A stretch of 64,000 nucleotides of DNA from Echria macrotheca (taxonomy: Eukaryota > Ascomycota > Sordariomycetes > Sordariales > Schizotheciaceae), in NCBI GenBank assembly GCA_030411725.1, contig MU839841.1, forward strand, positions 620,001 through 684,000, given 5' to 3'. Each line of letters opens with the position of its first letter. Within the stretch, counting starts at the first letter, position 1. The notes under the pieces were generated by a model. That model did not search any database and was not told where the DNA came from. It worked only from the letters and a program-made list of their open reading frames with translations. The position numbers and the translations under genes are program-made. Shown piece after piece: positions 55,807 to 64,000 of this stretch.

Positions 55807-58647
55807 ATGGCGTCGGCGTCGACCATGTCGCCTGCGCAACACCCTTCTGACGACAGGTCTCCTCCTCCCCGTCGCAGCCCCTCACCGCGCCGTCGCGATG
55901 GCTCGCCCGACTCCCGAGACGGCTCTCCTCCCCCCCGCAACCGATCACCCCCGCCCAGACGACACTCGCCGCCGCCGCGTCGCGATGCCGCCGACAAGTA
56001 CCGCCCGGCCAAGCGGGAGCGGTCGCCCCCTCCAGCCGCCCCGGTCAGAACCGAGGAGGAAAAGCTCGAGGCCGCCCGCGCAGAGTATCAGAAGCTGCTC
56101 AACATGCGCAGCCAGGGCGTGTATCTGCCGCCGCAGAAGCTGCGCGCGCTGCAGGCCGCCATCACGGACAGGAGCAGCAAGGAGTACCAGCGCATGGCTT
56201 GGGAAGCTCTGAAGAAGTCGATCAACGGACTGGTCAACAAGGTCAACACCGCCAACATCAAGTTTGTCGTGCCGGAGCTCTTTGGCGAGAATCTAATCCG
56301 CGGCCGAGGTCTGTTTTGTCAGAGTCTGCTCAAGGCCCAACACGCCAGTCTGCCGTTTACGCCCATCTACGCCTGTCTGGCTGCTATCTGCAATACGAAA
56401 CTACCACAGGTCGGCGAGCTTCTGGTCAAGCGGCTCGTCATGCGTTTCCGGAAGGCCTTTAAGCGCAACGACAAGGCCGTGTGTTTGTCGTCGACTATGT
56501 TTATCGCCCACCTTGTCAACAACCAGGTGGTGCACGAGATGATTGCCGCGCAGATTTTGTTGCTGCTCCTGCAAAAGCCGACGGACGACAGCGTCGAGAT
56601 CGCCGTCGGTCTGATGCGCGAGGTTGGCTTGTTTCTGGAGGAGATGTCGCCTGCCATCGCCCATGCCGTGTTCGACCAGTTCCGGAACATCCTGCACGAG
56701 GCCGATATTGACAAGCGGACGCAGTACATGATTGAGGTGCTGTTCCAGGTGCGTAAGGACAAGTACAAGGACAATCCGGTGATCAAGGAGGAGCTGGACC
56801 TGGTCGAGGAGGAGGACCAGATAACGCACCGCATTGGGCTGGACGATGAGATCGACACGCAGGACGGGCTCAATATCTTCAAGTTTGATCCGGACTGGGA
56901 GACCAATGAGGCCGAGTACAAGCGGCTGAAGGCGGAGATTCTCGGCGAAGGGAGCGACGATGAGGATGACGACGACGATTCGGGCAGCGAAGAGGAAGAG
57001 GAGGATGAGGAAGACGAAGAGCAAAAGGCTATCGAGATCAAGGACCAGAGCAACGCGGACCTTGTTAATCTTCGAAAGACCATCTACCTCAGCATCCAGT
57101 CGAGTGCGGATCCGGAGGAAGCCGCCCACAAGCTCATGAAGCTCCGGCTGCCCGCTGGACAGGAGTCCGAGCTGGTTTCCATGATTGTCGAGTCATGCGC
57201 CCAAGAAAAGGTCTACATCAAGTTTATGGGCCTGCTGGGGGAGCGGTTCGCCCGGCTGAACCGGATGTGGACCGAGCTGTTCGAGGAGTCGTTTGTCAAG
57301 TACTACTCGACGATCCACCGCTACGAGACGAACAAGCTGCGGAATATCGCCCGCTTCTTTGGCCATCTGCTGGCCACCGACTCCATCGGCTGGCACGTGC
57401 TGTCGACGATCCATCTGAACGAGGAGGAGACGACGTCGGCCAGCCGTATATTCATCAAGATCCTGTTTGAGGATCTGCAGGAGAACATGGGCACGGCCAA
57501 GCTCAAGAAGCGGATGAGCGAGGATTTGCTTCAGCCGAGTCTGCAGGGCATCTTCCCGCATGATAATCCCAGGAACATTCGGTTTTCGATCAACTACTTT
57601 ACGTCGATCAAGATGGGTTTTCTCACCGAGGAGATGCGCACGTTCCTGGCTAATATGCCCAAGCCGGCATTGCCTGCGCCTGCTGAGTCGGATTCGGACT
57701 CGGACTCGGTGTCGAGTTATTCGTCTTACTCCGGGTCCTACTCTTCGCGGTCTCGATCACGGACGCCGCCGCGGAGAGATCTGCCGGATAGGGGGCGTTC
57801 TGTATCTCGCACTCCGCCTGCGCGTCGGAGGTCGTATTCGCCCAGTCGGAGCCGCAGTCGCAGTCGGAGCTACACCAGATCTGTGTCGTCAGGCAGGTCA
57901 AGGTCGAGATCTTACACGCGCTCCCCACCACCGCGACAGGCCAGACGCCGCGATTCGCGCTCCGCCAGCCCCCGTCGGCCGCGTGATAGCTACTCCCGGT
58001 CGCCAACCCGTTCCCGCTCACCTCTCCCGCCTCCCCGTCGCGCCCGCTCACGCAGCCGATCCGACTCGAGGTCTCCGCTGCCCGTGCGCACCCGCGGCCG
58101 ATCACCCATCGGCGCTGTGCCTCCCTCGCGCGGCGGCGGTCGGAGGAACGATTCCTACTCGCGTAGTCGGTCTAGATCGAGATCGAGGACACCCCAGCGC
58201 CCTGTGGCACGGCGACGGAATACCTCGTCGGTAAGCGATGCGGGGCGCGCGAGACCGGCTCGGTATAGTCGGTCTCGGTCATACTCTTCGCGGTCTCGGT
58301 CGCGGTCGCGGACTCCGCCGCCGCCGCCGCCCGCGCGGAGGTTGGCTTCGCTGTCTAGGTCTAGGTCGCGATCGCTGCGGCCGGTGCGGGATCGTGAGGG
58401 GCCCGGGGGCAGGGGAAGGCGGGATAGTGCGTCTCCGAGACGGGGTGTGGCTGCCGCGCAACGGCCGGGTTTGAGGGGACGGGGGGTGAGGGACTCGCGG
58501 TCGGTTAGTAGGTCGTTGTCGAGGTCGAGGTCACTGTCACGGTCGAGATCGAGGAGTCCTGGGGTCGAGAGTGGACGGAATAAGAGGCGGTATTCTAGGG
58601 GACTTAGTCGGTCGCCGTCGCCGCCTGCTAAGAGGGGGAGGGTTTGA
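55807..58647 (+). CDS. CWC22: Pre-mRNA-splicing factor CWC22
   Basis: Intronless, 946 aa (a second ATG lies 18 bp on). The N terminus is an RS/SPRR-rich tract. The MIF4G domain spans about residues 110-330 (EEKLEAARAEYQKLL, WEALKKSINGLVNKVNTANI, FGENLIRGRGLFCQSLLKAQ, AICNTKLPQVGELLVKRLV). A charged acidic linker (EEEEEDEEDEEQ) precedes the MA3 domain at about 415-540 (LRKTIYLSIQSSADPEEAAH, FEESFVKYYSTIHRYETNKL). NYFTSIKMGFLTEEMR closes the folded part. Residues from about 640 to the end form a long Arg-Ser domain. CWC22 is a spliceosome B-act to C complex factor; in animals it also recruits eIF4A3 for exon-junction-complex deposition. S. cerevisiae Cwc22 lacks this RS tail, but filamentous fungi and animals carry one. 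It runs divergently from DPM2. Confidence 0.95.
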   Translation: MASASTMSPAQHPSDDRSPPPRRSPSPRRRDGSPDSRDGSPPPRNRSPPPRRHSPPPRRDAADKYRPAKRERSPPPAAPVRTEEEKLEAARAEYQKLLNMRSQGVYLPPQKLRALQAAITDRSSKEYQRMAWEALKKSINGLVNKVNTANIKFVVPELFGENLIRGRGLFCQSLLKAQHASLPFTPIYACLAAICNTKLPQVGELLVKRLVMRFRKAFKRNDKAVCLSSTMFIAHLVNNQVVHEMIAAQILLLLLQKPTDDSVEIAVGLMREVGLFLEEMSPAIAHAVFDQFRNILHEADIDKRTQYMIEVLFQVRKDKYKDNPVIKEELDLVEEEDQITHRIGLDDEIDTQDGLNIFKFDPDWETNEAEYKRLKAEILGEGSDDEDDDDDSGSEEEEEDEEDEEQKAIEIKDQSNADLVNLRKTIYLSIQSSADPEEAAHKLMKLRLPAGQESELVSMIVESCAQEKVYIKFMGLLGERFARLNRMWTELFEESFVKYYSTIHRYETNKLRNIARFFGHLLATDSIGWHVLSTIHLNEEETTSASRIFIKILFEDLQENMGTAKLKKRMSEDLLQPSLQGIFPHDNPRNIRFSINYFTSIKMGFLTEEMRTFLANMPKPALPAPAESDSDSDSVSSYSSYSGSYSSRSRSRTPPRRDLPDRGRSVSRTPPARRRSYSPSRSRSRSRSYTRSVSSGRSRSRSYTRSPPPRQARRRDSRSASPRRPRDSYSRSPTRSRSPLPPPRRARSRSRSDSRSPLPVRTRGRSPIGAVPPSRGGGRRNDSYSRSRSRSRSRTPQRPVARRRNTSSVSDAGRARPARYSRSRSYSSRSRSRSRTPPPPPPARRLASLSRSRSRSLRPVRDREGPGGRGRRDSASPRRGVAAAQRPGLRGRGVRDSRSVSRSLSRSRSLSRSRSRSPGVESGRNKRRYSRGLSRSPSPPAKRGRV

Positions 58648-59694
58648 GGGGTTTTTGGGGGGTATGGTTGTTGTTGAAGGGGGTGTAAAGTATTGGTGTG
58701 CATTATGGGTAGTTCTAGATGGTGTGTGATAAATTGATAAGCCGTTACGGATTCACTAGAGGTGGTCGTTTCTTGATGTGTGTCTCATCTGCCGTGCGTG
58801 CTACTTGTCTGGATGTTGCTGTGTTCGTTGGCTATGTATACGCCTACCTCACTGTGTTGGTGTCGTGGTAGGTACCTTGGGTATATCTACGGAGTACCCG
58901 GGTTGATTCGTGCCAGGTAGGTAGGTATCCTGCCTGATCCGTGGATGGCCAGCTAGGTATCACGGCTCTATTCTCTCTCTAGCTGTTCCTATCGCCACCT
59001 TGTATTGACATATTGAGATCTAGCTGTATGTAGACCCTCTCTTTCATGTTTACTGCACATCTTTCAATTCTACTTTCAACTAGTTATGTCATAGTTCATC
59101 CCCACCGTCCACCATACGTATCCTACTCCATACTCGATGGCTGACTAAACCTCTGGATGGCTGTGTATCTTGAGCATGGCCCTGTGTATTTCAAGCTGGC
59201 CTGGTGTCCCTCTCCCAAACTATTCTTCCCTCATGTCCACGTGCTTCAGTCCAACTCGGGTATCTAGCCCCTGTGAACGTTTCATTTCTCTTCTTCCTTT
59301 CTCCTCTAGAATAACAGGGACATGATATCTAGAGAGCTCATTTCAATATTTCAAGTAATTATTTGTGTCCATACGATTTGGTGGGGAGGTTAAGAAGTAA
59401 TGGGGCAGAAGTTGGCGCTCTCCACTATCGCGAGGAAATTCGGCATAGTAGTTTGTTTACATGGCTTCTTGTCAGGGGTAATGTCCCTGAATGCCACTAT
59501 CTTCCCTGGACAACGGGGATCCGCATAGGGAGGAATGTTGAATATCACAGCGAGAGGCAAAGGGGGCAGTTTAACAGACAGTATTTGAAGATCAGAGCAT
59601 CAAGCCCATCTGCCACACGAGCCGTATAATGAACACACATCTTCATGCCCAGCGAAGTCTATTATTATACCGCCCCAGATCCACGGGCAATCAG
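58648..59694. other. Convergent 3' region, CWC22 / DUS1
   Basis: About 1 kb holding two 3' UTRs. It includes a TACGGAGTA motif (58888-58896) and AGGTAGGTAGGTA-type repeats near 58915. An ORF at 59363-59629 lacks coding signs. No gene. Confidence 0.5.
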
Positions 59695-61480
59695 CTAAGT
59701 AGCAACACCATCGCCGCTGAACTTCCGTTTCCTCTCCCCGTTCGTCCCCTCCGCCGTTTCCACCACAACCGGCACACTCTCCTCCCCCTTCACCTCCCTA
59801 TTCGCTTGCGACACCACCTCACCCACCACACTCTTCCCCTCCTGTCCTCCCTTCTTCTCCTTCTGCTTCTTCCCCTTCTCCCTCACCGCCCCCTTCAGCA
59901 TCGCCTCCGCCGGCAACGGCCGAATGATAGGCTGCACAACCCACCACGGCCGCTTACACCGCCTCCGCGCCGGCACCGAGCTCTCGCCCTCTGGGATCCC
60001 CTCCGGCGCATCCTCGACCTCCAAGTAGGAAGCAATACTCTCCCCGCCGGTCCGCTCATGCTCGATCAACCCCCTCGCGACGCGCCGCTCGACCATCCCC
60101 AGGATCCGCTCGTACGCCTCGAGATCGCCCGCCCTGGCGCGCGCGAGCGCATCCCGCACGTCCGTGTGCACACTGACAAAGTGGCGGAGGAGGTGGAACA
60201 GATGCGGCTGCATGTACGAGACATTCGGCGAAGAGCGCGCAAGTTCATCGAACTCGGGCCGTCGCTGGCTGTCATCCTTCTTCTTCTTCTTCGGCTGCGG
60301 CTCGCCCCCGTTCGGTCTCGCAGGCTGCGCTTCCTCCTCCTCCTGCAGCCAACTCTCATCATCCCCCGGCACAAACAACCTCCGTCGCTCCGGCGGCGTC
60401 CTCCCAACACTTTTGTACACGATATCAAAATACCGTCTAAAGGTCTCGTCCACCCTCCACCCACCCTTCCCATCCCGCCCCTTCCAATACACCCTCTGGT
60501 CCTCCTCACCCTCGGCCGGCCCCTCAGCAAAAATCCCCGGATTGCTCAAGTTCCCCTCCGCACTCATAACCGCATCCACCCCGGTAGCCTCCCTACACCT
60601 CTCCAGATCCCCATACTCCAACACATTCCCATTCGAAAACATGACCGTCTCCCTCGGCAACATGCCCCTCAACCATTTGATCACCTCCCAATCCGCCAAC
60701 CCCGTCAAATGCCCCTTCTGCTCCCTCCGCCGCCCATGCACCGTCAAGATGCTCGCGCCGGCGCTCAGCACATTCCGCGCATAAGCCAGCGTCTCCTCCC
60801 TCGTGCCGAGGATCCGAATCTTCGCCGTGACCGGAATGTCCAGCTCGGTATGCAACCGGTTAATCAGCCGGTAGACCAGCTCCTGGTCCTCCTGCAGGAA
60901 CGCCCCGTACCGCCCCTTCTTCGCGATCCCCTGCGGACACCCCAGGTTCAGATCGACGGCATCACAATACGGCGCGACCAGCTTCGCCGCCGCGAGGAGG
61001 TGGTCCGGGTCGTTGGCGCAGAACTGCACGAACAGCGGCCTGTCCGAGGCCGGGTTGCCGTCGAGCCCGAGCAGGGGTTGGAAATGCTGGTCGCGGTACT
61101 TGGGGGTCTCGGCGAAGAGGCGCGCGTGGAACATGGGCGTGTAGGCGAGGATCGTGCGCCTTTGGGAGGGGGGTAGGAACGAGCGGGTGAGCATGCGCCA
61201 GGCCTTTTTTTTTTGTGTCTCTGTTAGTTATTGAAGACAAATGATAGGGAGGGAGGGAGAGAGACAGAAAAAAGAGACATACATATTCAGATTGATCCAC
61301 CATCGGCGCGACGACGTATTTCGGACTCCCGATGCTCTCGTAGAAGGCGCGGCCGTGGAGTTTGTTCTTGGTCGTGGGCGCGATGTCGATCGGTTGCGGT
61401 ACGGGCTCGGCATCACCACCACCACCACTGCCGTTGACAGTGGTGGTGGTGGTGGTGGTGGTGAGAAGAGTAGACGCCAT
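59695..61480 (-). CDS. DUS1: tRNA-dihydrouridine(16/17) synthase
   Basis: Exons 61480-61283 and 61203-59695 give 568 aa. After a Thr-rich head encoded by a GGT/ACC repeat, the catalytic TIM barrel begins at YVVAPMVDQSEYAWRMLTR across the intron. It contains YTPMFHARLF, RPLFVQFCANDPDHLL, DAVDLNLGCPQGIAKKG (with the conserved catalytic Cys), YGAFLQED, IPVTAKIRIL, ASILTVHGRRREQKG, VMFSNGNVLEYGD and GVDAVMSAEGNLSNPGIF. These are the FMN- and tRNA-binding signatures of the Dus1 clade, which reduces U16/U17 in tRNA D-loops. The C-terminal half, including a KKKKKDD patch and a basic KKQKEKKGG tail, is longer than in yeast and probably binds RNA. The Lys-rich tail could also serve as a nuclear signal (inference). 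Confidence 0.93.
61441..61463. repeat. (GGT)n trinucleotide repeat encoding the DUS1 Thr run
   Basis: Seven or more GGT units on the plus strand, read as ACC (Thr) codons near the DUS1 start. A shorter CACCAC run lies just upstream at about 61413-61428. Confidence 0.85.
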
Positions 61481-62643
61481 GGCCTGCTGCTGCACAAACG
61501 GGAGAGGAGAATGGAAGAATACCGTCGTCGCTCGAGCCAGCGAGGTCCTCGGCTTAAATCCCCGAGAAAAAAGGGACGCCACTGTCGCGATGACGGGCAC
61601 CAAAATCCCTCTCCTTCCTGCCTGCAAAGTCTCGTGTGTGCTGTGTGTGTTTGTTGCGCGCAGCCCCAGGTTGAAGAAGGTTCTGGGTAGCGGCAACAAA
61701 AGTTCGGCCAAAAAAAAGTTTACCGGCGGGCAGGCTGCTGACAAGGCTGAATAAATTACACTGTTCCAGTACCATAAACCCTCTGTCATTGGTGCAGTCA
61801 GACGGGATGATGCACCTCCCCGCAACTAAACCCCCTTGCTCAGCCTACCCAGAGTGAGGGGCATGGTCCACACAGTGTTTAACCAAAGCTCCACTTGCTC
61901 AACTTCACCTCTCGCCGTGTTCGGGTCGTTATCCCACGCCCAGTCCACTCGTGATCCATTCGTGGACTGATACCTTCTGCACGTAATGACTTAGTCGCAG
62001 TTCCCAACCTCGTAACGGCCGCTTAGCATGCTTCTTCAACGGACTTGCAGCACACTAATTATTCCATGCCCCGGCACATCTCACAAAAAGAGAAAAATAG
62101 CGGCCAAGTCGTATTGTATTGACCCCGACTTATCAACAACTACAACCCCACGCTACCAAACACGGACCAAGACAACAAATCGACAGACTGCTCGCGAGGC
62201 CATACCACCAAGAAACAACGCATTAAAGCCGCCTCCAGTCCCCCCAATCACTAATGCCAGCCCCATCGGACAATTCGTCGCCATCGCTACCCCTTTTTCG
62301 CTGAATCGGTGATAAATCAAAACGTAACGCGCTCAAAACTGGTCTTCCGATGCCGCTGTCTGTTGTCTTCAAAACCGCTGTCGAGTCCGCGTAAAGCAAC
62401 CAAAGCACTGCATCTCTTGCGCTTATCCCTGAGCCTATCGGCCGCACCAGAAACGAAATTAACTTGCCCTGCCAGATTCTAGACGCACGTTGTCAAGATC
62501 CCTCAGAGAACGCCATGACACCTTACTATGCTGTCCCGGAACGCCCCAAAAGCTAAATCCTGGTCAAATACACGTCGGGGTCTGGGAGCCCCTGCATGAA
62601 ACGAAACGAGCCAGAACATGTAGTCGAACCATCGTCTTGGTCG
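61481..62643. other. Intergenic region, DUS1 to BNI4-like gene
   Basis: About 1.16 kb between two minus-strand genes, holding the DUS1 promoter and the 3' region of the BNI4-like gene. Short ORFs only. Nothing else recognised. Confidence 0.5.
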
Positions 62644-64000
62644 TTAAAAGAAGTGCGTATAAATCTTTGAGTTCTCGTGGACCTCCATTTCCTGCTTCGG
62701 TTAGTCCCGCTAGACATGGATTCCCGCAAAAAACATACCATCTTGAAGCTGTTCAGCTCCTCCTTGATTTGCTGTGCCAGCATCGGCGTGAGCCGGTTGC
62801 ACGTAGCAATCTCGCCCCGGCGGTCGTACTCCTGACTCGGCCACGTATCGTAGAAAATGATGCGCGGGCTAAACGTGGCATTGCGCTTCATCGTCCCCTG
62901 CGGCGTCCCGGGAGCGCTCTTAGTGTCCTGTCGGAGCCGCAGAGCCGACACAAAGTAGTCCTCGCTGCCAATCGTCACGGTGCCCCCTCGCTTGTGTCCG
63001 TGGACTTCATCATTCGGAGTGCTTGGCGCACTCGAGTTCGGAGAATCGGTAATGCTTGGGACGCCGGGAACGTCAAAAGCAGAAGGCCTCGTCTCAGAGG
63101 GTTTAGGGGAAGGAGTCGATGATCCACTAGTATCTAAAAGCTTGTCAGCTCGGCTCACAGACAAGCAACATATATCCTTACTCTTCAAGATTCCCTTGCG
63201 CACAGCAGCGAGAACCTCGGCCCTCTCCCTCTCGCCGCCAACAATGCTCCTCCGCGAGGTGGAATTATCGGTGCCCGAGCTTCCCAGACGCTCCGAGAGG
63301 CTCGGGGCATTGGCGGCATCGATCGAGTTGCGCTCGAGGTGTGGGAATCCCGTACCACCACCGGGTTGCGAATGAGGATCAGCGTTCACGTTCACCCGCT
63401 CTCGCTCGGCTTCCGCGGTAACCATAGATACGGATGCCTCCGGGGTTTCGGGAAGCTTGGCATCGGCAGCCGGAGCTCCAATCACCGACTTGGGTCGGAA
63501 AAGTCCGACGAGCGACCTGGTTCCCTTCTTCATTCCGCGACCCATCTTTCGGATCATAATCGAAGCTGACGAGGCAGTGGACGAGATCGAGAGGTTGTCC
63601 GTGGACCCGGTGAAGAGCTTGCCGCCGTAGATATTGCTGCCAATACCAGCGTCCTCCTGCTGCTGAGCGATCCGGGCCTGCTCGGCATTGTAAGCCTCCT
63701 CGGGATCGCGGTCCTTGTGGAGCTTGCCCGGTGTTGTTGGCCGGGGATTATCAGTAGTGTCATTCTCCTGCCCGGCCTTTCTGAACTCTGCCGCGCTACC
63801 AAAGGAAAAGGCCCGTCGAAGTCTCGAAGTCTTGCTCTTGGCTTTGCCGCCACCTTGCCTGATCGCAGACAGTTGTCTAACAGCGGGGCTCTCAACCCCT
63901 GGGGACGCTGGTTTCACCGGCGAGGCAGGAACAGCAGCAGGCCCGCCGTTTTCTACCTCCTTGTCCATATCCACCGGCTTCGAGAGGGGAGAAGGATTGG
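62644..64000 (-). CDS. BNI4: BNI4-type protein with PHACTR-like PP1-binding C terminus, 5' partial
   Basis: Visible exons are >64000-63182, 63133-62739 and 62691-62644, with introns 63181-63134 (48 bp) and 62738-62692. The frame stays open to the window edge (NPSPLSKPVDMDKE), so the N terminus is missing. The visible part is disordered and Ser/Pro-rich but holds conserved islands: SRLRRAFSFGSAAEFRKAG, DPEEAYNAEQARIAQQQ, SSASIMIRKMGRGMKKGTRS with LVGLFRPKS, and RKGILKNTSG across an intron. The tail contains FSPRIIFYDTWPSQEYDRRG, EIATCNRLTPMLAQQIKEEL and EMEVHENSKIYTHFF. RIIF is an RVxF-type PP1 motif. In yeast, Bni4 brings the PP1 catalytic subunit Glc7 to the bud neck and helps position chitin synthase. 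Here it would act at septa or tips by analogy. The final exon encodes 15 residues. Confidence 0.8.

Noticed and set aside
56367..57129. Two minus-strand open frames inside CWC22
   Set aside because: Both are antisense to the conserved MIF4G and acidic regions; the Ser run mirrors the Glu/Asp codons.
59629..61176. 515-residue open frame on the plus strand
   Set aside because: It is exactly antisense to DUS1, has an extreme Arg/Pro/Leu composition and shows no domain. It exists because the GC-rich DUS1 gene avoids stops on the other strand.

Overview
The window looks like nuclear DNA of a filamentous ascomycete, most likely a sordariomycete and perhaps Sordariales. The evidence is short GT-AG introns (about 45-210 bp) with CTAAC-type branch sites, fairly GC-rich coding sequence, CACCATGG-type start contexts, long gene-free intergenic stretches, and a gene set typical of Pezizomycotina, including Ku80, an ING/PHD protein, a Gfd2-like DEDDh protein, Bni4 and DPM2. 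The exon structures below were assembled by hand from reading frame, splice signals and recalled family conservation. No database search was run.

Layout from left to right: a 5'-truncated PHO13-type HAD phosphatase (+); a SET/MYND protein (+); a roughly 1.9 kb AT-leaning gap; an intronless acidic protein with a degenerate aminoglycoside-phosphotransferase core (-); Stb3 (-); a gap of about 4.1 kb; topoisomerase III (-), divergent from a DUF1295 membrane protein (+); a small unknown protein (+); a TMEM205/DUF4149 membrane protein (-), divergent from Ku80 (+); a Gfd2-like DEDDh protein (+), convergent with TIM14/PAM18 (-); a Par32-like DUF3602 protein (-); a 4.5 kb gene desert; a C2H2 zinc-finger protein (+); a multi-pass membrane protein (+); a bactofilin-like beta-repeat protein (+); a complete miniature inverted-repeat element (MITE) with an 8-bp target duplication; an ING-family PHD protein (+); a gap of about 2.9 kb with a possible LTR remnant; a BCAS3-like WD40 protein (+); DPM2 (-), divergent from CWC22 (+); DUS1 (-); and a 5'-truncated BNI4-type protein (-).

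Most genes are housekeeping: DNA repair and topology (Ku80, TOP3), splicing and RNA (CWC22, DUS1, Gfd2-like), chromatin and transcription (SET/MYND, Stb3, ING, C2H2), mitochondrial import (TIM14), ER mannosylation (DPM2) and cell-wall or polarity functions (BNI4). They do not form an obvious pathway or a secondary-metabolite cluster. The less ordinary items are the bactofilin-like protein, the pseudokinase-like acidic protein, an RG-repeat insert inside topoisomerase III, a PHACTR-like PP1-binding tail on the BNI4 protein, the MITE just upstream of the ING gene, and several stopless introns of 3n length. I saw no convincing tRNA or rRNA gene, CRISPR array or intact transposase.
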